In this document: positions 17,733 through 24,862 of the stretch, piece by piece
How positions within the stretch are numbered: the stretch's first letter is position 1
How the letters are laid out: each line of letters begins with the position of its first letter
From: Firmicutes bacterium UBA5493
Lineage (GTDB): Bacteria; Bacillota; Limnochordia; Darwinibacteriales; Darwinibacteriaceae
Assembly (NCBI GenBank): GCA_002424045.1
Contig: DIPH01000013.1
Location: 1-48,566, forward strand
Length of the DNA stretch: 48,566 nucleotides
Direction of reading: 5' to 3'
The notes under the pieces: model-generated
Seen by the model: only the letters and a program-made list of their open reading frames with translations
Told to the model about the DNA's origin: nothing
Databases searched by the model: none
Program-made: the position numbers and the translations under genes

Positions 17733-18185
17733 TTAGTTGTATTCCTCAGAAATCCGCTCAAGTACGTCTGCCCCAAACAAGACCCGTATGTCGATGAGAA
17801 TAAGTAGGTAGTCCTCCATCTTTGCAATACCCTTAATCACGTCGGTTTTTCCTGTGAACCGATTCGAAATCTCAACAGCCGAACCGGGCACCTCCACTAC
17901 CTCATCAACATCATCAACATTGATCCCGACGAAAACCGCATCGATTTCCAAAATGATAATTTTTGTATCAGCTTGGCGATCAACGTCAGGCAAGCCAAAT
18001 TGCCTCCGCAAAGATATGACTGGAATTACTTCATTTCTTAGCTTGATCACTCCAGATATTGCATCAGGCATCTGGGGCAACTCTGTGGGTTTAGCCCACT
18101 TCATGATCTCCTTGACGCATGAGATCTCGATTCCGTATTTCTCCTCTCCTAGCGTAAAAACGACAACCTGTCCATACGTTTTCAT
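17733..18185 (-). CDS. cheW: CheW-like chemotaxis coupling protein
   Basis: 150 residues, a single CheW domain: VVVFTLGEEKYGIEISCVKEI at the start, then GVIKLRNEVIPVISLRRQFGLP and IGINVDDVDEVVEVP-type strands. It links chemoreceptors to the CheA kinase. The ATG at 18185 has AAGGA in front; the open frame continues about 50 codons upstream into the end of the HD-GYP gene but lacks CheW homology there, so the short start is preferred. It lies between the HD-GYP gene and the MCP gene. Confidence 0.93.
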   Translation of the reverse strand: MKTYGQVVVFTLGEEKYGIEISCVKEIMKWAKPTELPQMPDAISGVIKLRNEVIPVISLRRQFGLPDVDRQADTKIIILEIDAVFVGINVDDVDEVVEVPGSAVEISNRFTGKTDVIKGIAKMEDYLLILIDIRVLFGADVLERISEEYN

Positions 18186-18234
18186 CTGTTCATGTCCTTT
18201 TACTTTGTTGATTGAGAACACCCCTTTGCGTCTT

Positions 18235-18843
18235 CTAGAAATGCCATGCCCCTCCAAAACCTCTGCAAGATATCTCCTTAAATACACGAACGACATCACG
18301 GTTAAACCTTGTTCCTTGGCACTCGTCCAAATGAGCAATACATGTAGTAAAACTCAAGGCTGAGCGATACGGACGATCACTCGTCATTGCGTCGACCACA
18401 TCTGCCACAGTTGCAATTTGCGTCAGAATACATGGGAAGCCGCCTAGCGAGTTCTGCGGATACCCCCCTTGCCCATTTGACCATACATGGTGCTCTAGGA
18501 TGATCCGCCCCACTACATCATCAAGATCAAGGGATGATACAAGTTGCCATCCACGAGCGGAATGCATTTCAACTTGTTCCCATTCCTCCGGGGTAAGAGG
18601 TGTCTGCTTATGCAGAACCTCTGGGGGAACATACTGCTTGCCTATATCGTGGAGAAAAGCACCAAGCCTCAATTGCGCCAATTCTCGGGCTGTCAGACCC
18701 ATCTGTATTCCCAAGGTCATGGCCAACTCATGAACTCGCCTACAATGTGCAAAAGTCTCATCAGTAAGGTTTAGAAGAGCTAAGACAAGTGTGTCATCTA
18801 GACCATTATTCAATAGATGAGTAGTTCGTTGCGAGTAATCCAT
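18235..18843 (-). CDS. HD-GYP domain phosphohydrolase (probable cyclic-di-GMP phosphodiesterase)
   Basis: 202 residues, essentially a stand-alone HD-GYP domain. Visible metal and catalytic motifs are HCRRVHELAM, FLHDIGK (HD pair), MHSARG, EHH and VADVVDAMTSDRPYR. The GYP loop reads HHVWSNGQGGYP: relative to the common HHxxxDGxGYP it has one extra glycine and lacks the acidic residue after HH, so activity could be altered. There is no sensory domain; its position between csrA and cheW suggests it adjusts cyclic-di-GMP in the motility circuit. ATG 18843 is preceded by GGGAGGG. Confidence 0.88.
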   Translation of the reverse strand: MDYSQRTTHLLNNGLDDTLVLALLNLTDETFAHCRRVHELAMTLGIQMGLTARELAQLRLGAFLHDIGKQYVPPEVLHKQTPLTPEEWEQVEMHSARGWQLVSSLDLDDVVGRIILEHHVWSNGQGGYPQNSLGGFPCILTQIATVADVVDAMTSDRPYRSALSFTTCIAHLDECQGTRFNRDVVRVFKEISCRGFGGAWHF

Positions 18844-18922
18844 AGTATCTAACCCTCCCACTGATGTTCAGATGAAAAGCCGTTCATCGCCGCTCAAAGA
18901 GGATCTTCGTATTGGCAGTTGG

Positions 18923-19126
18923 TCAACTACCCTTGGCACGGCCCATTGCATTTGTTTGGACATCTGACTCGCCGTAAATCTCACCACGCGTAATCTTGAC
19001 ACTTTCAGGTGCGTGAATGGCCAGGCGTAGGTCTCCCTTTTCGCTGCGAACTACTTTTACCATGATATCGTCACCGATCATCACGAATTCTCCAGGTTTC
19101 CTGCCTAACACCAACAACTCATTCAC
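18923..19126 (-). CDS. csrA: Carbon storage regulator CsrA
   Basis: 67 residues. The CsrA fold is plain: LVLGRKPGEFVMIGDDI, VKVVRSEKGDLRLAIHAPE and the ITRGEIYGES segment corresponding to the V-x-R-x-E-I-Y RNA-contact strand. Two residues (NE) are inserted after the start compared with the usual MLVLxRK. CsrA binds GGA motifs in hairpin loops of mRNA leaders and blocks translation; in Bacillota it usually controls flagellin. It heads the operon with HD-GYP, cheW and MCP genes, and its own leader contains a GGA-bearing hairpin. Confidence 0.95.
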   Translation of the reverse strand: MNELLVLGRKPGEFVMIGDDIMVKVVRSEKGDLRLAIHAPESVKITRGEIYGESDVQTNAMGRAKGS

Positions 19127-19162
19127 CTCTTTTCATCAATTAAGAGACCAAAAATAGGCAAA

Positions 19163-19224
19163 CAAAAAACGACGAGTCTCCAGGCCACACTGCGTCCTGC
19201 AGCTGGGCCTGGATAACACGTCGT
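19163..19224 (-). terminator. Compound hairpin with U-run in the csrA leader (attenuator or small-RNA terminator)
   Basis: Read on the minus strand: ACGACG, a short bulge, CCAGGCC, an apical part with CTGC-AGGAC-GCAG, then GGCCTGG, a bulge, CGTCGT and TTTTTTG. This has all the parts of an intrinsic terminator, ends about 40 bases before the csrA start codon, and shows a GGA in the apical loop like a CsrA-binding site. Confidence 0.65.
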
Positions 19225-19231
19225 CCCTGAC

Positions 19232-19253
19232 GGAAAGAGAGTATTCTCTTTCC
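19232..19253 (-). repeat. Perfect 9-bp inverted repeat upstream of the csrA attenuator
   Basis: GGAAAGAGA and TCTCTTTCC separated by 4 bases form a second hairpin 8 bases upstream of the terminator-like structure. With it, the csrA leader would carry two consecutive stable hairpins. Confidence 0.6.
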
Positions 19254-19539
19254 AAACTTTGCTCAAGCGAGTTCTTCTTTGATGCACTAAATCAAACCCG
19301 CGTTAGCATTTTCCTAACACTTTGCCGAACAATTGCGTTATGTTGTCACTTTATCGGCTTTCGACACTTTTCGGCACTTTCCTTCATCGAAAATGTATAT
19401 TTTTAGCAAATGCAGCTGCACCAATCACAGAATTCGCCGATGTCATGAACACGATGTTCCGATGATTCGGAGGAAGATTGACACCTTTCTCCAATTAACA
19501 TAAGATCGTACCTAAAGGCAACGAAAATGAGGTGTTCTT
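19254..19539. other. Divergent regulatory region between csrA and lplA
   Basis: About 285 bases without a gene. The minus strand shows four AAAGTG hexamers between about 19310 and 19385, and GCCGATAA (19351-19358), which resembles a sigma-28 -10 but lacks a TAAA at the right distance. Just before lplA there is a GAGGTG ribosome binding site. Confidence 0.4.
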
Positions 19540-20526
19540 GTGATAAAAATCGTCAATAAAAATACAGACCCCCGGATCAACCTTGCTGTAGAGGAGTATG
19601 CCCTAAATCACCTAGATCCGAGCCAAGACTACGCAATTCTATGGCAGAATGAGCCCGCAGTTATTGTGGGCCGCAACCAAAACACAGTGGCTGAAGTAAA
19701 TGCACCTTTTATCAAAGAGAAGGGCATTCATGTGGTGCGCCGACTGTCGGGGGGAGGGGCCGTATACCATGATCTCGGTAACCTGAACTATACCTTTATC
19801 GTCGACGCCCAAAAGAGTGTTGTCAGTAATTTTGAATATTTTACGAAACCAGTGATTCAAGCCCTAGCCAGTCTGGGAGTGAAGGCTGAGTTTTCAGGAC
19901 GTAATGACATTACAATCAACGGCCAGAAATTTTCTGGTAATGCCCAGTATTGGTCGAAAAACCGCCTACTCCATCATGGTACGATTCTGTTTAACTCGGA
20001 ATTGTCCGTGGTTCAGGATGCTCTGAATGTGAAAGCAGACAAAATCCAGTCCAAAGGGGTTAAATCCGTGAGGAGTCGGGTAACGAACATATTCCCCCAT
20101 CTCCCCAATCCTATCACGATTGAAGAGTTTAAGGAAGCACTTTGGCGGTACCTCATTCCAGGTGGTGCAGGTCAGGAGTGTGTTTTGACAGAGCAGGACT
20201 GGTCTGTAATCAAAGATCTCAAAGACCGGCGCTATAGCCAGTGGGATTGGAACTATGGGGCTTCACCTGAATCGGAAATTGAAAAGGAAGAACGCTTTGC
20301 CGGAGGTAAACTAGAATTAAAGTTCAACGTTAGAGATGGTGTCATTCAAGACATGAACATTTTTGGCGACTTTTTTGGAAAAAGCAGCGTAACCCATTTC
20401 GCCCAGTTACTCAATGGAAAAGACTATCGCGAGAGCGTCATTGCCGAGGTCTTAGCCGACGTGGAGTTTGGGGAATACTTTATCGGCATAACAAGGGATG
20501 AGTTCCTTCGGTGTCTGTTTTCTTAG
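19540..20526 (+). CDS. lplA: Lipoate-protein ligase
   Basis: 328 residues with the LplA/LplJ catalytic signature VVRRLSGGGAVYHDLGNLNYTF (about 67-88), GRNQNT near 46 and a following GRNDITINGQKFSGNAQYW segment that carries the lipoyl-AMP lysine. A C-terminal accessory domain (about 250-328) is present. It activates free lipoate with ATP and attaches it to lysines of E2 subunits or GcvH. GTG start with GAGGTG spaced correctly. It has its own terminator, so it is monocistronic. No lipoyl-dependent complex is in the window. Confidence 0.95.
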   Translation: MIKIVNKNTDPRINLAVEEYALNHLDPSQDYAILWQNEPAVIVGRNQNTVAEVNAPFIKEKGIHVVRRLSGGGAVYHDLGNLNYTFIVDAQKSVVSNFEYFTKPVIQALASLGVKAEFSGRNDITINGQKFSGNAQYWSKNRLLHHGTILFNSELSVVQDALNVKADKIQSKGVKSVRSRVTNIFPHLPNPITIEEFKEALWRYLIPGGAGQECVLTEQDWSVIKDLKDRRYSQWDWNYGASPESEIEKEERFAGGKLELKFNVRDGVIQDMNIFGDFFGKSSVTHFAQLLNGKDYRESVIAEVLADVEFGEYFIGITRDEFLRCLFS

Positions 20527-20546
20527 CAGCTACGCTCAAGCAAAAC

Positions 20547-20590
20547 GCGGACTAGGATATACCCCTTGGTATCCCTAGCCCGCCTTTTCT
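20547..20590 (+). terminator. Rho-independent terminator of lplA
   Basis: Imperfect long stem: GCGG, CTAGG and ATACC pair with GGTAT, CCTAG and CCGC around a small loop, then TTTTCT. Confidence 0.75.
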
Positions 20591-20639
20591 ATTTCTTAAA
20601 GAAATGAATGGCCCGATCAATGGTGGCCTGACAATGGCA

Positions 20640-21476
20640 TCATTGCGTCCACCACGGGCTTTTTCGTGATAGTACCAATACCAAAATGCCTGCCTCAGGA
20701 TGTTTAATCACAGGAAGTCCATTGGCTACAATGTCCTCTTTAGGGACAAGGAAGGACTGTTTCTGTTCGTTCGCGCTCTTCTTCCTTCTCCAGGTTGTTA
20801 TATCTAGCGATGATGTCGGGGATATCATCTGCATCGATTTTGGTTCTCTTATCGTCTAAGGAGTATCCGTCCGCCTTCATATCATAGAACCACACTTTAT
20901 CCGTTCCGCCAGCGCCGGTCTTGGTGAACACCATAACTGCTGTGGATACCCCAGCATATGGTTTGAACACTCCGCTAGGCATGGAAATAATAGCATCTAG
21001 TTTGTGGTTTTCAATGATCTCCTTGCGAATCGCCTTATGGGCTCTAGAGCTCCCAAATAAGACCCCATCGGGTACAATAGAGGCACATCTACCACCAGGC
21101 TGAAGAATTCTTAAAAACAGTGATAGAAAGAGCAACTCCGTCTTTTTGGTCTTTGCTATCGCCAAGAGATCGTTTGAAACCGACTCATAATCCAGAGATC
21201 CCTTAAATGGTGGATTTGCCAGGACCAGGGTATATGTGTTGTTGTCAGTATTCCTCTCAGACAAGCTATCCCGATACTCAATATTGGGGTTTTCAATCCC
21301 ATCGTATTGTCAAAATGGGCCTTTTGCCGGATCAAGGAAGAGATCGCCTCATCAAGCCCTTTAATAAAAAGAAGATATGTGATCTGCTCAATGACTGACA
21401 AGGGGTTCGTAATCCCGCCGGTCCAAAAGGTCTCCCATATCCTATCAATTTGACTCTTGAGTGTTCCTGTAATCAT
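20640..21476 (-). pseudogene. hsdM: Remnant of a type I restriction-modification methyltransferase (HsdM)
   Basis: Three frames carry pieces of one HsdM. The N-terminal piece (about 21300-21476) reads LKSQIDRIWETFWTGGITNP and LSVIEQITYLLFIKGLDEA. The middle (about 20765-21290) reads ENPNIEYRDSLSERNTD, the catalytic NPPF motif in LANPPFKGSLDYE, then LLFLSLFLRILQPGGRCA and DAIISMPSGVFKPYAGVSTA. A third frame near 20745-20765 reads QSFLVPKEDIVANG. Most of the region between LDEA and IENP, including the SAM-binding glycine-rich motif, is gone, and the C-terminal part is replaced by unrelated sequence. No hsdR or hsdS is nearby. The gene cannot be functional. Confidence 0.85.
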
Positions 21477-21729
21477 AACAGGCTCCTATAGATCCACTAG
21501 CACAGCTATTTTTCCTTTCTACAACAACATGGTTTTTCCTCCATTTTACAGTTTCTGCTCCATCCCTGCACCAAGGCGGCGAAAAGCCCTAGCGAAATCT
21601 CTCCACTAGGAACCTGTCCACCGTATTTTCATTTCTCTCTGCGGGTACAAAACCAGAATATCTAATTGTCCTAGTTAGAATACTGTGGTAGACTTATTAT
21701 ATGTAACTAAAAATAAGGAGGGACGTACT
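21477..21729. other. Intergenic region before the ferritin-like gene
   Basis: No gene is supported. A possible -10 (TATTAT) lies near 21694, with a poor -35. An imperfect palindrome at 21661-21679 and the strong AAGGAGGG ribosome binding site belong to the ferritin-like gene. Confidence 0.4.
21661..21679 (+). promoter_or_regulatory. Imperfect palindrome, possible operator of the ferritin-like gene
   Basis: TCTAATT-gtcct-AGTTAGA pairs at 6 of 7 arm positions, 51 bases before the start codon and around the likely -35 region. It does not match the Fur or PerR consensus well enough to name a regulator. Confidence 0.3.
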
Positions 21730-22257
21730 TTGAGTAAAGAAGAGAGAAGAAACAAGGTGTTAGAGCTTTTGAACAAGGCAAAATCCATGGAACTGCAGGC
21801 TATTCACCAATACATGCACCAGCATTACATTCTTGATGACAGAGACTTTGGTGAGCTTGCAGCAAAGGTGAAGCTCATTGCGATTGATGAAATGCGTCAT
21901 GCAGAAGCATTAGCAGAGAGAATCAAGGAGTTAGGTGGTGAGCCAACGACCGAATTGGCTGGCCCTGTGGTCAAGGGACAGGATGTTAAAGACATTTTCC
22001 CCTTCGATGCCAATGAAGAAGATGAAGCCATAGACACCTACGGCCAATTTGCCAACATTTGTCGAGAAAACGGCGACACCATTTCAGCCAGTCTCTTTGA
22101 GATGATCATCGAACATGAGCAAGCCCACTTCAACTATTTTGATAACGTGGATAATCACATCAAGACCCTCGGTGATACCTATCTCTCCAATTTAGCTGGT
22201 ACATCTTCCACTACCGGTCCTTCAAAGGGATTTGCATTTCCTTCCGGCGGTGAATAA
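21730..22257 (+). CDS. Ferritin-like diiron protein (bacterioferritin-like)
   Basis: About 175 residues predicted as a four-helix bundle. Diiron ligands are visible as Glu in SMELQAIHQY, the E-x-x-H of IDEMRHAEAL, Glu in EAIDTYGQF, and the E-x-x-H of EHEQAHFNYFD. The protein resembles bacterioferritin/DUF2202-like ferritins that store iron or remove peroxide in anaerobes. Heme-ligand Met is uncertain. A short Gly/Ser/Thr-rich tail follows the bundle. I chose the TTG at 21730 because AAGGAGGG precedes it; the open frame extends 15 codons upstream without a ribosome binding site. Confidence 0.87.
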   Translation: MSKEERRNKVLELLNKAKSMELQAIHQYMHQHYILDDRDFGELAAKVKLIAIDEMRHAEALAERIKELGGEPTTELAGPVVKGQDVKDIFPFDANEEDEAIDTYGQFANICRENGDTISASLFEMIIEHEQAHFNYFDNVDNHIKTLGDTYLSNLAGTSSTTGPSKGFAFPSGGE

Positions 22258-22276
22258 GGCATCATGAATCTTCGTA

Positions 22277-22304
22277 AAGCCCCTTGTATAGGGGCTTTTT
22301 TTCT
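22277..22304 (+). terminator. Rho-independent terminator of the ferritin-like gene
   Basis: AAGCCCC / GGGGCTT stem with a 7-base loop and a run of seven Ts. Confidence 0.9.
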
Positions 22305-22342
22305 TGAAGGGACAGGCCCTGAAACAATTTGACGAATTCAAG

Positions 22343-24817
22343 CTAAATTGATCGAGGGCCTGTCCCCCCCATCACCACTTCAACCTGATGGCTACCTCCA
22401 TCCGAAAAGAGAGGCAGTGTATTTCCCACGATCTCTTGCCCATTCACCACAATTTTGGCTACACCTTTGCTTACCTGATTAGGATTGGTCACATGGATAT
22501 GGTAGATAGAGCCGCGGAATTCTCTCTTGATGCTATACTCGTGCCATGAAGGAGGAATGCACGGATCAATACGTAGACCATCATAGTCCGGCTTGACACC
22601 TAAGATAGCTTGGGAGATAGCCACGTAGTTCCAAGCCGCCGTCCCAGTCAGCCAGGAGTTTTTGGCCTGCCCAAAGTTGGCTGCATCTCTCCCAGCAATC
22701 ATCTGGGCATAGACATAGGGTTCAAGGCGATGAAGTTCAGAGACGTCCTCGCGATAGGCTGGGCAGATCTTTTGGTAGAGCTCAAAAGCCCGTTTACCGC
22801 GGCCTATCACTGTCTCAGCAATCATCACCCAGGGATTATTGTGACAGAAGATGCCTCCGTTTTCCTTATAGCCAGGAGGATAGGAAGAGATCTCTCCTAG
22901 TTCGGGATAGTAGGTTGAATAAGGTGGTGTGTGAAGAATGATGCCGTGTTCGGTTTCTAGGTAAAGAGCTACCGAGTCTAGGGCCTGAGTGGCTGCGCCC
23001 GTCTCCATTCCGATGCCTGCCATGACGCAGAAACCTTGAGGCTCGATATAGATCTTACCTTCAGAACACTCCTTACTTCCCACTTTTTGTCCTGCTGAAT
23101 CATAGGCCCTTAGAAACCACTCTCCGTCATACCCATGCTCCAAAACCGTCTGGATCATGGTTTCAAGATGCCCTTGGGCCTCTCTCGCCTCAGTTGGCAG
23201 ATTGCATCTTCGGCAAAGCTCAATAAAATCCGGGGCCGCGTAAACAAAGAGAGCGGCAATAAAGACCGATTCAGCTACCGGTCCTTTGGAAGGGCCACTG
23301 GTTTGAAAGGATTCACCTGGCTCTTCCGAAAAACAGTTCAGATTGAGACAATCATTCCAGTCAGCGCGTCCGATTAGGGGCAATCCATGAGGTCCTAAGT
23401 TATGAACTACATGATAGAAAGAACGTTTCAAATGTTCCAAGAGACTGGCGGTATTGGCGGGATCACTGTCGAAGGGAACCTCTTCGTCTAAGATCGTAAA
23501 ATCTCCGGTCTCCTTGATATAAGCGGAAGTACCTACAATCAGCCAAAGGGGGTCATCGTTAAACCCCGATCCAATGGCATTATTGCCCTTTTTGGTTAGG
23601 GGCTGGTATTGATGATAGGCGCTACCGTCCTCAAATTGGGTAGAGGCAATGTCTAAAATGCGCTGTCGGGCCCGGGCTGGTACTTGATGCACGAAGCCCA
23701 AGAGATCCTGATTTGAATCCCGAAAACCCATACCCCTTCCAATTCCCGATTCAAAATAGGAGGCACTACGGGACAGGTTGAATGTGACCATGCATTGATA
23801 AGGGTTCCAGATATTGACCATACGATCGAGCTTTTTGTCGCCGCTTTGGATCTGAAATTTGCTCAAAAGGCCATCCCAATGGGACTTAAGTTTGGCCAGA
23901 GCCTCGTCAACTTGAGCATCTGTTTTAAATTCAGCCATCATCTGACGTGCCTTGGTCTTGTTGATGACGCCTGGGTGGATCCCCTTATCTGAGCGTTCCC
24001 ACTTCTCATCCTTAGGGTTTTCCACATAGCCGAGGATGAAAACATAAGACTTCTCCTCACCAGGGGCCAACTCTACTTGAATCCCATGGGAACCTACAGG
24101 AGACCAACCACTAGCCAGAGAATTTTTCGGTGCGCCTTTTAGAACAACCTCGGGAGCGTCAAATCCATTGTACATACCTAAGAAGCTCTCACGGTCGGTG
24201 TCAAAACCAGAGATCTCACTGTTGACAGAGAAAAAAGCATAGTGGTTACGTCTTTCACGGTACTCGGTCTTGTGGTAGATGGCCGAATCCTCCACTTCAA
24301 CCTCACCAATACTGAAGTTGCGCTGAAAGTTTGTCATATCATCATGGGCATCCCACAGACAAAACTCCACGAAGGAAAAGAGGGAAACGGATTTGGCTAC
24401 ATTTGCCTCGTTCTTCAGCTTAATTTGCGTTACTTCCCCAGTGAAAAAAAGTGGTACAAAAAAAAGCTGTTCGACTCTGAGGCCACCTCGGGATCCTTGG
24501 ATCTTAGAATAACCGAGACCGTGGCGGCACTCATAGAAGGACAACTCCTTTTTCATGGGCTTGAAGCTTGGGGTCCAACAATCGCCCCCATCATGGATGT
24601 AAAAGTAACGGCCCCCATCATCGAGGGGTACACTATTGTATCGATAGCGGGTTAGGCGCCTTAAACGGGCATCTTGATAAAAAGAATAACCCCCCGAGGT
24701 ATTGGAGATTAAGCCAAAGAACTCTTCGGATCCCAAGTAATTGATCCAAGGGTAAGGAGTCTGGGGCGTAGTGATTACATACTCTCGATTTTGATCATCA
24801 AAATACCCGAACTTCAT
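22343..24817 (-). CDS. Glycoside hydrolase family 94 phosphorylase, probable cellobiose phosphorylase
   Basis: 824 residues. The N-terminal beta-sandwich (KFGYFDDQNREYVITTPQTP, WINYLGSEEFFGLISNT, GGYSFYQDARLRRLTRYRYN) and the (alpha/alpha)6 barrel with the general-acid Asp in ADWNDCLNLNCF (about residue 486-489) match cellobiose phosphorylase closely. The reaction is reversible phosphorolysis of cellobiose to glucose-1-phosphate and glucose. The conserved VARGMGFRDSNQDL-type segment appears as GRGMGFRDSNQD. There is no signal peptide, so it is cytoplasmic. ATG 24817 follows GAGGTGGGG; the start four codons upstream is weaker. It lies 45 bases downstream of a PAS-GGDEF-HD-GYP gene and may share its transcript. 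A disaccharide importer is not adjacent; the ABC system at 40-44 kb is a candidate only by inference. Confidence 0.93.
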   Translation of the reverse strand: MKFGYFDDQNREYVITTPQTPYPWINYLGSEEFFGLISNTSGGYSFYQDARLRRLTRYRYNSVPLDDGGRYFYIHDGGDCWTPSFKPMKKELSFYECRHGLGYSKIQGSRGGLRVEQLFFVPLFFTGEVTQIKLKNEANVAKSVSLFSFVEFCLWDAHDDMTNFQRNFSIGEVEVEDSAIYHKTEYRERRNHYAFFSVNSEISGFDTDRESFLGMYNGFDAPEVVLKGAPKNSLASGWSPVGSHGIQVELAPGEEKSYVFILGYVENPKDEKWERSDKGIHPGVINKTKARQMMAEFKTDAQVDEALAKLKSHWDGLLSKFQIQSGDKKLDRMVNIWNPYQCMVTFNLSRSASYFESGIGRGMGFRDSNQDLLGFVHQVPARARQRILDIASTQFEDGSAYHQYQPLTKKGNNAIGSGFNDDPLWLIVGTSAYIKETGDFTILDEEVPFDSDPANTASLLEHLKRSFYHVVHNLGPHGLPLIGRADWNDCLNLNCFSEEPGESFQTSGPSKGPVAESVFIAALFVYAAPDFIELCRRCNLPTEAREAQGHLETMIQTVLEHGYDGEWFLRAYDSAGQKVGSKECSEGKIYIEPQGFCVMAGIGMETGAATQALDSVALYLETEHGIILHTPPYSTYYPELGEISSYPPGYKENGGIFCHNNPWVMIAETVIGRGKRAFELYQKICPAYREDVSELHRLEPYVYAQMIAGRDAANFGQAKNSWLTGTAAWNYVAISQAILGVKPDYDGLRIDPCIPPSWHEYSIKREFRGSIYHIHVTNPNQVSKGVAKIVVNGQEIVGNTLPLFSDGGSHQVEVVMGGTGPRSI

Positions 24818-24862
24818 CGCTCGCCCCACCTCGTTTCTATGTATGTTAGTATTCTCCAGAAA

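Noticed and set aside
19351..19385. Sigma-28 promoter before csrA (GCCGATAA on the minus strand)
   Set aside because: The -10 is good, but there is no TAAA at 15-16 bases; the nearest GAAA is 19 bases away.
24242..24655. 137-codon plus-strand frame opposite the GH94 gene
   Set aside because: Antisense shadow of the strongly conserved phosphorylase N-terminus; composition is not protein-like.
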